A stretch of 64,000 nucleotides of DNA, from the NCBI GenBank assembly GCA_039621445.1, contig CP154954.1, forward strand, positions 70,460,150 through 70,524,149, given 5' to 3'. Origin of the DNA: Euglena gracilis (Eukaryota > Euglenida > Euglenophyceae > Euglenales). Below, in pieces: positions 1 to 9,825 of the stretch (the first letter of the stretch is position 1; every line of letters begins with the position of its first letter). A model generated the notes under the pieces. The model was not told the origin of the DNA and made no database searches. It was given only the letters and a program-made list of their open reading frames with translations. The position numbers and the translations under genes are program-made.

Positions 1-1
1 T

Positions 2-867
2 TTGAATTTGGGAAACGCAAGTCTAAAGGCCTTTGGTACCATTTTGTCCAGGGTTGAAGATTTTCAGAAAGGCGTTTCCGCTCACATTTTTGGGCTTGGG
101 CAAAAAATTGCGAGGTTGGAAAATCAGGGTGTGAATGACCTGGTTTTTGCCCAAGGTTTTGGAGTGGGGGGCCCATGTGGACAAGCCTCCCCCCCCTCCC
201 AAGCTATGAACTTGGATGGTCCATGGGGGCAAAATCCAAACACACCACCAATGGGGAGGGAGACCCCCAACCCCGGAACCGCCGCACTCGCGGTGTCCGG
301 GGGCTTTTTCCCCCCACCGCTGTGTTGGCGGTGCGGGAGGCCACAACAGGATCGGAAAGGTCAACAACGACGGCAACCCCAAGCACCAGCTATGGGTTGG
401 GTTTTGGCTTTTTGGGTAGGAAGGAACTTCGACCACCCAAGCAGGCGGAGACCGATACCCTCTCAATCCCCTCTCGAGAGGTGAGCGGGTTGGTTTTCGA
501 AAATTTTCAAAACATCCCCCCCGTCGCTCCCTACTCGGGCAACCTAGGCCCAGAGGTAGGGGGAGCGGCCTTTTCGGGCAACGGTGTTGGGGTGGCGGTC
601 TTGCCCAAAGGGAAGGAGCACCATAAGGTGGTCTCTACCCCCTGTTGGCAAAGCCACACCCTACACGTTCCCGTGACCCAATCCCCATCAGTTTCCCCCC
701 CCCTCGCTCAGATTTCGGTTTCCCACGGTCCCGCACAAGTGGGTCCCCCCGGTGTTCAAGCACCCCCCGTACGGGAGGTACCCCCTTCATGTGCCCCCCC
801 CCCCACCATCAACGTGTTGGGATTTCCCGTCGAATCAACTTAACAAGGTCCGACCGTTGTTGCTCCG
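2..867 (+). pseudogene. gag N-terminal region (T1), frames broken
   Basis: The first ~50 residues (frame of base 2) read as a coiled-coil-like segment (around SRVEDFQKGVSAHIFGLGQ), followed by a low-complexity Pro/Gly/Gln-rich linker that continues in shifted frames to about 840. The position immediately upstream of the capsid-like domain suggests the N-terminal part of Gag. No start codon can be assigned because the reading frame is already open at base 1. The C and G runs around 185-200 and 675-800 are the likely frameshift points. Confidence 0.5.
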
Positions 868-1569
868 GTGCAAATTTTACCCATTGGGGTGGGGGCGGGG
901 ATGGGGGGCGGAGGAGGCACCAATTTTGGAGGCCAAAATCAAATTTTTGTTGGATCCCCCTTGAGTGCCATGGTTGCAAAAGAGGCAAAACTCAAAAATT
1001 TTTCTGGCCACGCCGAAGATTGGCCTGATTTTCGATTCCGTTGGAAAGAATATGTGCAAAGACTTTCTAGAGGTCCAACCGACGACCAAGACCTCTTTTC
1101 ACTTTTGATTTCCTCCGTAAATGAAACCGACGGAGACCGTTTGAGGCTCCTAAGGGGGACGGGAATGATCACAATTTTTCAACAAGCTTGGGATTTGTTG
1201 GAGAAAGAAAATTCAAGTGGGGCAGGAAATTGTGCAAGGCAAAAATTTGAAGAAATTCGCCTCAAGTACAAAAACGACCTAACTAGGGAGGATTGGAAAC
1301 GTTTTGAGACAGATTCTCTCATGTTGAGAAAATTTGCAAAAGATGTGACCGACGCCGACGCGTATCGGGTTCTAAGACGGGAAATTCCCAAATTTTACAA
1401 CGAGAAAATTGTCAGGGAACAAGAACGGGGAAGTGATTTTTTTAACGTGGTGGAGGTAAGAAATTTGCCCTTGGTGGATGCCCACCAAGTGCAAGGAATT
1501 TTGGTGAGTGTGTTGGAGGGAGCCACGTTAAATGTTGTCTCCGTGGTGTTTTTGGGGACACATTTTTAG
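868..1569 (+). CDS. Gag capsid-like domain (T1)
   Basis: Open frame of 233 codons. After a Gly-rich linker it reads AKEAKLKNFSGHAEDWPDFR and continues as a mostly helical, charged domain (motifs DWKRFETDSLMLRKFAKDV and RREIPKFYNEK). This resembles the retrotransposon gag/capsid fold upstream of the zinc knuckle, where W-x3-F...W-x4-F spacing is common. The ATG at 868 is probably internal to the original Gag. The frame closes at 1569, and the nucleocapsid continues in another frame after a gap of about 125 bases, so one or more indels separate the two halves. Confidence 0.6.
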   Translation: MQILPIGVGAGMGGGGGTNFGGQNQIFVGSPLSAMVAKEAKLKNFSGHAEDWPDFRFRWKEYVQRLSRGPTDDQDLFSLLISSVNETDGDRLRLLRGTGMITIFQQAWDLLEKENSSGAGNCARQKFEEIRLKYKNDLTREDWKRFETDSLMLRKFAKDVTDADAYRVLRREIPKFYNEKIVREQERGSDFFNVVEVRNLPLVDAHQVQGILVSVLEGATLNVVSVVFLGTHF

Positions 1570-1694
1570 GTGACGGTTGGGTCGGCAAGGGAGAAAAATT
1601 TGCTTCTTTCACTCAATGGACGAAATTTGTCAAACGGGCAAAAATTGCAAGTGTCTCCCAAAGAATTTCAACTACCCCCAGGGAAATCATAGGA

Positions 1695-2216
1695 ATGATG
1701 CACAAATGGCTCACACAAAAGGAGCAAGCCGTTGAATTTAAGCGGCGTGGTTACCCCCCGGAACGGAATCAAACCCCCCAATGGATGAGGGTGACAGAAA
1801 TCTCCACGGGAACGGAAAATGAGAATTTTTCTCAAAATTCTCAAACGAAAAAGGAGGGGGGGACACATCAAAAATTTCGAATCCCCCCGTCTCCATTCAA
1901 AAAGTGGAAGAAGCACCACTCCCCCACCCCCACCCCCACAACTAAAAGCAACGAGGGTGTAATCAGATCACCGTGTGAACGTTGTGGTAAGATGGGGCAT
2001 ATTGCCGCTAAGTGTTGGGCAAAATTGCCGGATGTAAATCAAGGCCCCCCTGCACGAAAGTTTGGGCCCCAAGCCCAAGGGGGGGGACGACGCGGCGAGG
2101 GGGGTGGTAAAGGCAATTTTGGAGGCAAAGGTTGGCAAACTTTCAAGGGCCAAGGAAAGGGTGGTGGCAAAGGAGGAAAAGGAAAAGGGGCAAAGGGTGG
2201 GTCACCCTCGTGTTAG
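1695..2216 (+). CDS. Gag nucleocapsid with CCHC zinc knuckle (T1)
   Basis: 174-codon frame. Residues 94-107 (bases 1974-2015) are CERCGKMGHIAAKC, a perfect CX2CX4HX4C knuckle that binds retroelement RNA. It is followed by a long Gly/Lys-rich basic tail (GKGNFGGKG, GKGGGKGGKGKG repeats), typical of nucleocapsid RNA-binding tails. The frame ends with TAG at 2214-2216, about 40 bases before the methyltransferase-like frame, which lies in the same phase (frame 3). Gag and the next domain could therefore be joined by stop suppression, although decay cannot be excluded. Confidence 0.85.
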   Translation: MMHKWLTQKEQAVEFKRRGYPPERNQTPQWMRVTEISTGTENENFSQNSQTKKEGGTHQKFRIPPSPFKKWKKHHSPTPTPTTKSNEGVIRSPCERCGKMGHIAAKCWAKLPDVNQGPPARKFGPQAQGGGRRGEGGGKGNFGGKGWQTFKGQGKGGGKGGKGKGAKGGSPSC

Positions 2217-2255
2217 GGGGGCCGGGAGTGCCTAAGGGGCGGCACTCCTGGCCAA

Positions 2256-2990
2256 GTGCCCCCCACGCAAAATTTGTCGCAGAAAATTTTTGCGCTACCG
2301 TCAAACACTTCCATGGAAAAATTCAAACAATTTTTGTCATCCAAGAAGCCAAAGGCTTTGTACTTATTTTCAGGAACAAAATCTGTTGCAAAAACGCTTG
2401 AGAAATGCGGGTTTGAGGTTTTGACACTAGATGTGAACCCCCGTGCAAAGCCCCACATTTTGGTCGACATTTTGACATGGCCTTTGGAAAAATTTCTCAA
2501 AAAAGGGGACGTGGACTTGATTTTCGCATCCGTGCCTTGTACGGAATATAGCCAAAGTCTCACCACACGTGAAAGGAATTTGGAGTATGCCGATTCTCTT
2601 GCAAAAAGGACACTTTCCATCATCAATTTTCTACAACCCCCCAATGGTACATTGAAAATCCCCGAAACGGCCTTTTGAAGGACCGTGAATTTATGGAAGG
2701 GCTGAATTTTTTTGGATGTTGATTATTGCCAATTTTTTAGCACTTGGGGCTACAAAAAGCCCACCCGTATTTGGGGGACGGTGGAGGGGTTGCAAAACCG
2801 TTTGTGTCCGGGTTTTTGGTGTGAGTTCACCATCCCCGGTACCAAAAGACACATTCACCGTTTGGGTGGAAACAATTATGGAGTGACTCTAACCAAAAAT
2901 ATCGAGGCCCTGAAAATTTGGTCAAACTTTTGGTGCAAGGGAAACGTTTGGAGGAGAGGCATATTCCAAAGGGGGAGGGTTTGGTGTTGA
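2256..2990 (+). pseudogene. Cytosine-C5 DNA methyltransferase-like domain inside T1
   Basis: Codons from 2256 read as a SAM-dependent methylase. Motif I-like LYLFSGTKSVAKTL lies near 2357-2398. An acidic motif follows (LTLDVNPRAKPHILVDI). Motif IV with the catalytic Cys is ASVPCTEYSQ (Cys codon 2538-2540). Then come a TTRERNLEYADSLAKRT helix and motif VI, WYIENPRNGLLK (ENP at 2654-2662). ENP lies in another frame than its flanks: one shift is at the C run 2635-2642 and a compensating shift at the T run 2704-2710, after which DVDYCQFFSTWGYKKPTRIW resumes. The PCxxxS and ENx motifs are those of C5-cytosine methylases. C5-methylase capture by retrotransposons is known in a few eukaryotes. Function is inferred; the copy is frameshifted. 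Confidence 0.8.
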
Positions 2991-3033
2991 CCCCCAGGGT
3001 ACCCCCTCACTAACGACAAATGACCGACGAGAT

Positions 3034-3677
3034 TTGTACATGCACAAAAGAGAAATTGTTTTGGACCCTAAGCAACTTATAACGGTGAAAGTTTCAGAAT
3101 TGGGTCAATTAACCAAAAAATCAGGTCGAACGCAATTGGTGATGGCGGTTCACGTTACGGCACCCGATGGTTCACACAAAATTTTGAAGGCTTCGGCTGG
3201 CACGGGTGCCCAAACAAATTTGGTGAGGTTGGGACTTTTTGAAAAATTGATGGTCCCCGCAAAAGAACCTTGGAGGTTGGTCACCGCGAAAGGCGATTCC
3301 CTACCGGGTGGGTGAGCATGAGTTGGAGCTAAAATTTAAATTTTTGGCACAAAAAAGGGGACCACGGAAAATGCCCCCCTGGAAATTTGTGGAATTTTCC
3401 ACGAGGCAGAAATTCACGTTGACCTGATTTTAGGGTTTGGATGTGGAAAAATAAATTGGGATTGTTGCCCCACGAAAATGGACTTTTTGCCGACAACGAC
3501 GGAGTGCGGTACATACGGAGTTGGCCTTTGAAGGAAATTGATGTTGCTCATTTTTTGATTGAAGAGGAACCTGAGGGGAGGGTTGAAACCGATATCATAG
3601 ACACTACCCCCCGGTTCAAAAGTGAAAGATTTTCCCAGACAAATTCACGAAAGGTGAAAAAAGAGGGATTTGTGTAA
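3034..3677 (+). pseudogene. Retropepsin-like aspartic protease (T1), active-site Asp lost
   Basis: Two frames, 3034-3315 and 3441-3677, give a retroviral-type protease. The active-site segment reads AGTGAQTNLVRLG, where Ty3 proteases have DTGA; the codon at 3199-3201 is GGC, one A-to-G change from GAC. The C-terminal part contains DLILGLDV-like residues (3418-3440, across a shift) and LGLLPHENGLFADNDGVRYI, matching the usual second half of these proteases. The enzyme would cleave Gag-Pol as a homodimer; without the Asp it should be dead. It sits between the methyltransferase-like domain and RT, the normal Ty3 protease position. Confidence 0.7.
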
Positions 3678-3779
3678 AATTATTCCCCCCGTTCAAAGAA
3701 AGGGAAGAAAAAATGGGTTCAACGGCCTATCGACGAAAATTTTCAGCTTGCCGATTTTTCCCAAGGCACAAAATCCGAC

Positions 3780-4148
3780 TTGTTTGATTCACGACCCGAA
3801 ATTTCAGCTGGGCAAGTGTGGGAGGTGGAAAAATTTCAGTTTCACGTTCCAAGTTTTGTCGGAGAGAAAAACGAGGAACTAAGTGAGGAGGAATTAATGG
3901 AGGTGTGTGAACGGTTAAAGGAATCGGTTGAAGGTGGAACTAACGAAATCAGGATAATTTCCACTCACTCGGAGCCGAGTGAGTGGGAGGAGTTCCAACT
4001 TTTGGTCGATGAGTTGCGCCAAAATATTTTTGAAGATTACAAAGATTTGGTTTTTGGGGATGAGGTGAAGCCCAACCCCCCCGTGAGAGGACCGCATTGT
4101 GAGGCCCGTATTTTTTTGAAGCCGGGCGCTCAACCAAAAAGGCAATGA
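3780..4148 (+). CDS. Protease-RT linker of Pol (T1)
   Basis: 123-codon frame rich in Glu, ending RGPHCEARIFLKPGAQPKRQ. The last ~20 residues match the conserved entry into Ty3 reverse transcriptase (HxIxLKPGAxPxRQ). The TGA directly after this motif, followed by the RT frame four bases later, points to a one- or two-base frameshift rather than a true end. No independent function is evident. Confidence 0.55.
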   Translation: MFDSRPEISAGQVWEVEKFQFHVPSFVGEKNEELSEEELMEVCERLKESVEGGTNEIRIISTHSEPSEWEEFQLLVDELRQNIFEDYKDLVFGDEVKPNPPVRGPHCEARIFLKPGAQPKRQ

Positions 4149-4151
4149 CCA

Positions 4152-5089
4152 ATGCAACTCATGGGTGAAAGGTTGGATGCAATGAAAGCAATAACCACGG
4201 AATGGTTAAGGCAAGGTAAGGTGGAGCCTTGTGAGGGTCCATGGGGTATGCCCTCGTTTCCCGTGAAAAAAGCGCATGTACCCCCCACAGCCCCCTTACA
4301 CAAAAAATGGAGGGGGGTGGTTGATGCCCGCTACATGAGTTCACAATGCATGGATGATGCATACCCTTTACCCCGGGGGGAGGAGCCTTTGATTCGCCAA
4401 GGCAAAAAACAGATTTTTTCCACAATCGATTTGGTGGATGCTTTTCATCAAATCCCCCTCCACCCCGATTCAGAGCAAATTACCGCCACCTACACCCCCC
4501 AAGGAACGGTGCAATGGAAGGTCGTTGTAATGGGTTGGAAAAACGGTGTGCAATATTGTCAAAGGAATTTGGAAGCGACACTTGCCCCCGCACGAGAAAT
4601 CGCCGATGGCTATATCGACGATATTCTCATTGGTACCCCCCAAGAAAATTCGGTACGGAACAACTTTTGAGAAGACACGATTCGGAAATTCGCACCATTT
4701 TGGACTTGCTCCGTGAAAAACAATGGGTAGCCAGATTTTCAAAGTGCAAATTTTTCCAAAAGGAGGTTGAGTTTTTGGGCCATATTTTGAAAGACTACCT
4801 AGGGAAACCTTCCCCCGGCAAATTGTTGGCCGCGGGAAAATGGGAGCTACCCCAAAAAATTACCCGTCTTCGTGCATTTTGTGGTTTTGCCAACCATTAT
4901 TCTTCCTACATTGAAAAATTTTCAGAGTTGGCAGCCCCCCTCCAAGGCAAACTTCGGGTTGGTCGTGCGGAGGGCAAGGCCGGTTCCAAAGTCCCGGTTA
5001 AGTGGGGCGATGAAAGTGGGACATCTTTTGAGGAAACAAAAAAAGCGTTGGTTAAGGGATTGTCGTTGCAAGTTGTCGACCCCGACTGA
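4152..5089 (+). pseudogene. Reverse transcriptase domain (T1)
   Basis: The fingers/palm read in the frame of 4152 (WGMPSFPVKK, STIDLVDAFHQIPLHPDSEQ, then GYIDDILIG with the catalytic YIDD at 4611-4622). The frame then shifts near the C run at 4635-4641. The thumb and connection continue in the frame of 4514 (ARFSKCKFFQKEVEFLGHIL, LRAFCGFANHYSSYIEKFS). Asp residues of palm motif A (TIDLVDAFHQ) and motif C (YIDD) are present. The segment ends at an in-frame TGA (5087-5089) directly before RNase H, in the same phase, so one substitution separates RT and RNase H. Confidence 0.88.
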
Positions 5090-5600
5090 CCTTTTATTTT
5101 GAAGGTGGATGCATCGGGTAGGTCCATTGGTGCGGTGTTGGAACAACTTCCCGTAGGTGAGGTGGAATTAAGTAAGAAAAAAGACATGGAAGGGAAAACG
5201 GTTCCCGTGGCATTTATGTCACGGGAACTGACCCCCTCCCAAGAAAAAACCTGGGATATTCGTGATAAGGAGGCATACGCGGTCGTATCCGCCCTTCAAA
5301 AATGGGCACGGTGGATAGGCCTACAACCGGTCCTTGTTTTGACGGACCACAAGGCCCTTGAGTCTTGGGTCACCGAGACTCTTGCGGACCAGGCGGGACC
5401 GTCAAGCCGAAGGGCACGGTGGCACCAAAAACTCAGCAAATATTTACTAACGTAGCGTATGTACCTGGTAAGCAACACCTACCCGCAGATTGTATGACAA
5501 GGTGGGCTTACCCCGCATCACAAAGTTTTGCGGACGTTTCATGGCATGGGTCGGAGGAGGATGAAAGAAAAATGGCTGAAATTTTGAAAAATGAGAAAAA
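5090..5600 (+). pseudogene. RNase H domain (T1)
   Basis: Continues the RT frame after the TGA. It reads FILKVDASGRSIGAVLEQ (first catalytic Asp), VAFMSRELTPSQ, DKEAYAVVSALQKWARWIGL (Glu) and VLTDHKALESW (second Asp). After a frameshift near 5455 it reads VPGKQHLPADCMTRWAYPAS (third Asp). All four catalytic positions are visible, the order normal for Ty3 RNase H, which removes RNA from the RNA/DNA hybrid. The following ~65 codons (DLDFSRQISVLEKMISPVDT...GQHFPLDGPEN) form the spacer to integrase; T2 has a cognate EHFPL motif. Confidence 0.85.
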
Positions 5601-5799
5601 AATGGAACGAGCTTGCATGGTTGTTCGCTTGCACAAAAACGGTGAAGTAGTTGATTTGGATTTTTCAAGGCAGATTTCAGTGTTGGAAAAAATGATCTCC
5701 CCTGTGGATACCATGGGCAATGAAGTGGAGGAAGGGGGGGAGACGGAAAACTTTCCCGGGCAGCATTTTCCCCTTGATGGCCCAGAAAATTAAGGGGGG

Positions 5800-7058
5800 G
5801 GAGGACGAAAATTTGTCCAAGGAACCCGTGATGCACCGGGATTGGTCCACTTTGTATGCACGGTGTGCGTATTTTAAGGATATTTCGGAGGAGGTACACA
5901 AACCGCATTCGGAAAATTGGCCAGAAAATTTTCAAATTTTGGACAACCGGCTATTTTTCCAAGGACTTTTGTGTGTACCCGCCGGTGTAACTGGACCTTT
6001 TGTCCGGGAGTACCACGCACACGTGGGACATGTGGGTGGAGAAAGTTTGTGGTTGTAAATGACAAAGCATTTTCATTTTTCATCCTTGGTGGGGGCAAAG
6101 GAAATCACTTTGTCGGTTTCTAAAATGTGCGAAATTTGTCAAGCGCACAGCCCCCCACTTTTTTCTTTGAAGGGGCCTTTGCGTCCCACCATCATACCAC
6201 CATTTTTGTGGTCAAGTGTTTCGATCGACCTCTTTAACATGCCCCATGTAAAATTCGACGGGAAAGAATTTGATTGCATGGCGGTTTGTGTAGATCGCCT
6301 AAGCGGTTGGACAATAGTAACACCCCATAGGAGGAAAGGGTGTACGGCTAAGGCGGTGGCTAAGGAAATGTTTAATCGGTGGTTGGATTTATTTGGCCTG
6401 CCAACCGTCATCACGAGTGACCAAGGCCCCCAATTTTCAGGGGCATGGTGGCTCAGGATGTGCGGTTGCATGGGGATACGAAGCGCAAAGGCGCAAGCGT
6501 ATTACCATCAAGCCAACGGTAGGGCGGAAGTTCAAGGAAAGGAATTTGAAACATGGCTTCGGAAAGTTTGCGACGAGATGGACACAAATTGGGTTGAAAT
6601 TTTGCCATTGGTAAGGAGGAAATTTCATAACATCCCTGGTCCAAGTGGCTTATCCCGCTACGAAATTGTTTTTGGCCGAAACATGCCATTGGCCGGTTTT
6701 CCTCTTCCCATTCCCCGCGAAGCGGAGGAAGCTTCATATTTTTTTCAAAAGAATGTCCGAGTTGGATTCAAAAATTGCTGAAAAATTGAACGCCCTTCAT
6801 TTACAACGTTTTGAGGCATTGAATTCTCAAAGGGCTAAAAAACCAATTTTGGACATCGGGCAAAAGGTTTGGTATTTGCGTCCATCCAACTTGCAAGCAA
6901 ACTTGAAAAGCCGTTGGTTAGGTCCTTGTGAGGTTAAACGACGTTTGGGTCAAGGTTCATACCAGATTGAGGTGAAACCTGGTATAATGCAAAGCGTGCA
7001 CATCACACAATTGAAATTACATGTGGAAGACAATTTGTTGGAGAACCCCTACCATTGA
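5800..7058 (+). pseudogene. Integrase with HHCC, DDE and GPY/F-like modules (T1)
   Basis: The zinc module is split by an in-frame TAA at 6056-6058: REYHAHVGHVGG on one side and MCEICQAHSP on the other (H,H...CxxC). The core reads SVSIDLFNMPHV (D), TVITSDQGPQFSG (D) and, exactly 35 residues later, QANGRAEVQGKEF (E), i.e. a D,D35E triad. After a frameshift near 6770 the C-terminal part reads KVWYLRPSNLQANLKSRWLG and GSYQIEVKPG, matching the GPY/F module of chromoviral integrases. It would insert the cDNA into chromatin; this copy is broken by one stop and one shift. Confidence 0.9.
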
Positions 7059-7327
7059 ATTTTTACCAAAGCGAAACCGAGGATGTGGAAGCTACCCCCG
7101 GAGAATATGTTGTGGAAAAAATTATTTCACATAGAAAAGGTCCAAATGGACAATGGCAATTTCTTGTGAAATGGAAGGGTTGGGATGAGTCGGATAACAC
7201 TTGGGAACCCATCGGGCATTTTTTCCATCGGGACGCCCGAGAATTTTTTGTTTACGCCGAGGAGGCAAGTTTGAAAATCGACCTCATGGCGTATTTCAAA
7301 AAGAGAATTCGGGAGGGTTCCGTGTGA
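7055..7327 (+). CDS. Chromodomain at the integrase C-terminus (T1)
   Basis: 90-codon frame with a clear chromodomain: EYVVEKIISHR, then QWQFLVKWKGWDESDNTWEP. Aromatic cage positions (Y of EYVV, W of KWKGW, W of NTWEP) are present, suggesting binding to methylated histone tails and targeting of new insertions to heterochromatin. It overlaps the end of the integrase frame by four bases in another phase, so in an active parent the two were one protein. Confidence 0.92.
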   Translation: MNFYQSETEDVEATPGEYVVEKIISHRKGPNGQWQFLVKWKGWDESDNTWEPIGHFFHRDAREFFVYAEEASLKIDLMAYFKKRIREGSV

Positions 7328-8140
7328 GATCAAGGGGTTTTCTCCGTTTTCTCGGTTTTTTTTTCAAGGCGCCAAGTTTCGTGGGGAATCGGTCCCGCGG
7401 GTTGCGGGGTCGCTTTCTTTTTAGTTCTTTTGATTTTTGGTACTCGTCTGCAGCGGGTAACAGATCGAGAGACACACGAACACACACAAAAGCAATCAAT
7501 AAAAGGTTCGAACGGTTGGATGAAGAGGTGGAATTACAAAAAAAAAGTTGGCCAACAAAAAACAAAAACAAAAAAGCGGTAAACCACAAAGGTGGTTTGG
7601 TTCTAAGAGACGTCACAAAAAAAAAGACGTTCAAAAAAAGTCGGAAAGTGCCTTAAGGACAAGAAAAAAGCAAAAATCAGAAAGGGGAGTGTGTGCATTT
7701 GAGCTTGTTAAGGCTTGCCGTGCAACTTTCGAGTTGCAACGCAACCCTTGGCAAGACGGGCTGTGAGACGACCTATCCCAATACACCCCCCCCCGTCTTC
7801 ACCGCGGAGGCATCGTGGAGGAGACCCGCGGCGGTGGGGGTGGTACGGGGCCTCAAAACCCCTCCCCCCGTTGGTGATGCGACGGCGATGCACGCGGCTG
7901 ACCGCTGCAAAGTTGCTTCGTACCGTTGCACCGTGCGCCGCACCGTGCCACACCTCATGGCGGTAAGCGTGCCCCTCGCGCCGCCCCCCCACCTCGCTTT
8001 GCTCGACACTCGAAATTTATTTGAACGTTACGCATTCTGACCATCCGCTACATAAACACGAGTGAAAGTGCCCCCCCAACTTGTTTCTTTCGTTCAGACC
8101 CCTCATTTTACCTTCGTTTTTAAAATCTCCGCGAGATTTT
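7328..8140 (+). other. 3' untranslated region of T1
   Basis: Purine-rich (7500-7690, many AAAAA runs), then GC-rich (7790-8000). Short open frames exist but none has recognisable motifs; CGCACCGTGC-type short inverted repeats occur around 7920-7960. No gene is called. Confidence 0.5.
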
Positions 8141-8141
8141 T

Positions 8142-8154
8142 CTAAGTTGGGGAG
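8142..8154 (+). promoter_or_regulatory. Polypurine tract of T1
   Basis: CTAAGTTGGGGAG immediately precedes TGTTAAGG. A G-rich purine tract directly upstream of a TG-starting LTR is the plus-strand primer site of Ty3 elements; T2 has the analogous CAAGGGGAGGAG. Confidence 0.6.
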
Positions 8155-8500
8155 TGTTAAGGGGTCCTTAACCAACAATTAGACCTAAATTGGCCTTGGG
8201 GCTTGGAAAATCACTGAAATTCCCGTTTTTGGATTTCAGTCGAATTAAAAGTTCGGAAAAGGTTCTGTGGGTAGGCCTTTGAAGCCTTAACCCCTATTTT
8301 GGCCTTTCCGGCCTCAACTGGCGAAATTTCCTGGACCAGTCGGCCGAATTTTTTCCGGTCGGTAGGAACAGTGCAAATTCCTAGTTAAGCTAAGCCCCAA
8401 ATCGAACCCCCCAATTCCAAACCATATCTCACACACAGGGTTCTTTACCTACCGAATGTACTGAAGAACACTGCAAAAAATATCAATTGTTTGTGCTTTG
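8155..8500 (+). repeat. 3' LTR of T1 (start clear, end not resolved)
   Basis: Begins TGTTAAGG and carries a perfect 7-bp inverted repeat with a 3-base loop (GTTAAGGGGTCCTTAAC, 8156-8172). No second copy lies in the window, so the end cannot be fixed by comparison. The sequence to about 8.5 kb is AT-richer and non-coding; a DIRS-like fragment starts near 8.58 kb. Confidence 0.5.
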
Positions 8501-8579
8501 AAGAAACTGAATTTGACAAAAAAATCAATTTCAAGCTTGATTTGGAAAAGGCTCAAGCCAAAAAAATAAAGGATTGAAT

Positions 8580-9053
8580 ACATTGAATTCGAAGGCCGGC
8601 CAGCCCCCTCAAAACAGCCGAGGCCGAAGGATCCGAGAAACCAAGAACCAAAAAAAGGGTTTTCACAACAAAGAATCCCGGCGAAGGCAGCAGAAGCTGG
8701 AGAAGATGGTGTTCCAGCAGGCGCCGGAGCAACCAACAGGGAGCCAAACTTTCAAGCAGCATTACCAGGATTTTCAAGGAATAAACCTGAAAAAGGGAAG
8801 AGTGGAGGAGCAGCAGGGGCTGGAGACAATGATGGGGCAGCGGAAGAACACCAGTCCGTGGCCGTCGCAACCCCTCCTCCTTCCAATCTCCCAGAAATTT
8901 TTTGATTCCGACCGTTCAACGACGGCCATGGACAGCCACCTCCGGCGAAAAAAGGCACTAAGCGGGACCTCCTGAAAACGCAGCAAACAATCCAAACAAC
9001 ACCGCCGGCGAGCAACCATGGCCTCACAAGGACAAAGTGGGGAGCCCGAGGTG
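8580..9053 (+). mobile_element. DIRS-like 3'-terminal fragment, + orientation
   Basis: Ends with an inverted-repeat unit (8940-9053) matching the A1 and A2 termini (CAGCAAACAATCCAAACA core, then ATGGCCTCACAAGG and GAGCCCGAGG). Upstream, a frame reads as the Gly/Ala/Pro-rich tail seen after the tyrosine recombinase in A2 and B. It is probably a 5'-truncated copy in the opposite orientation to A1/A2. Confidence 0.5.
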
Positions 9054-9825
9054 CCATATTCTTCGGGGGCTGTCCTCTGGCCCGGCTCGAATTGCCGGGC
9101 TTCCTTGCTGCGTGTCTTTTTTGGAACGTCGAAGTATATTCAACCTATCAAAAACACAGGATCACATCGAGAAATTGTTGTGGCTCCTTGGGCGACGGAC
9201 CAGGATTGTGCTTACCGGCCGGGGAGAGGGGAGTGGGTGGGTACTGTAGAATGCCTTCCGCTAGCGAGCAGACCCCCCGGGAGGGTGGGGTCCTGGAGGA
9301 CATATAACATTTTCATCGAGGATGGCTTTCCTGGGCCCAAGGCACCTTTTTTGGCGCCGGTATTGGAGGGGTGCCTAGTACGGGAAGACGCCCTCATAAG
9401 CCCTACGACACCTCGGGCTCCGCATTTTGCCCTTGTGAGGCTATGCCTTGTTCGCCCTGGTGTCCCTTCATCACTTGTCGGTTTGCCTCGAGAGCGTGCG
9501 ACCCCCTGGAGGGGGGTCGGATGGTGTGTTCTGTGGTGCCTGCCCCTAGAATCCACCCCCCCCTCCCCGTTGGGTAGGCGTCCGACTATGCACAAGCCTG
9601 TGGCGGACGCCGAAGTGAGTTCATGCCTTGCTGTCCAATTTTTTGAAGGTGAATGTTTTCTTTGGGAAAGTCGGGATTTCTCCTTTTAGTTTTCTGTCTT
9701 TTTCTTTAGTACGGGAGAAATTAAAGCCACACAGTGGGGAGAGAATGAACACCGTCGCTTGGTGCTTCTGCTTCGCCCCAAACTTTTTTTCTTTTATATG
9801 TATATATTATGTGTATTAATCAAGT
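9054..9825. other. Spacer with a DIRS terminal-repeat remnant at about 9405-9500
   Basis: Bases 9405-9500, read on the - strand, join a left-end-like block (CTCGAGGCAAACCGACAAG) to a right-end block (CCTCACAAGGGCAAAATGCG...CCCGAGG), as in the A2 right inverted repeat at 27,500-27,669. The rest holds short open frames without recognisable motifs. Confidence 0.4.

Larger units (their letters stand above)
1..8154 (+). mobile_element. T1: Ty3/Gypsy chromovirus with methyltransferase domain, 5' truncated by window edge
   Basis: Internal region of an LTR retrotransposon. The domain order gag - CCHC knuckle - C5-methyltransferase-like - protease - RT - RNase H - integrase - chromodomain is visible along one strand in about 7.3 kb. 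RT-RH-IN order plus a C-terminal chromodomain is diagnostic for Ty3/Gypsy chromoviruses. The 5' LTR and gag start lie left of the window; the 3' LTR begins at 8155. Coding is broken by roughly ten frameshifts and at least two in-frame stops (5087-5089 TGA, 6056-6058 TAA), often at C or T runs, so the copy is either inactive or affected by homopolymer sequencing error. Confidence 0.93.

Noticed and set aside
9018-9689. 223-codon + strand ORF
   Set aside because: Crosses DIRS terminal repeats and has no domain; composition matches non-coding repeat.
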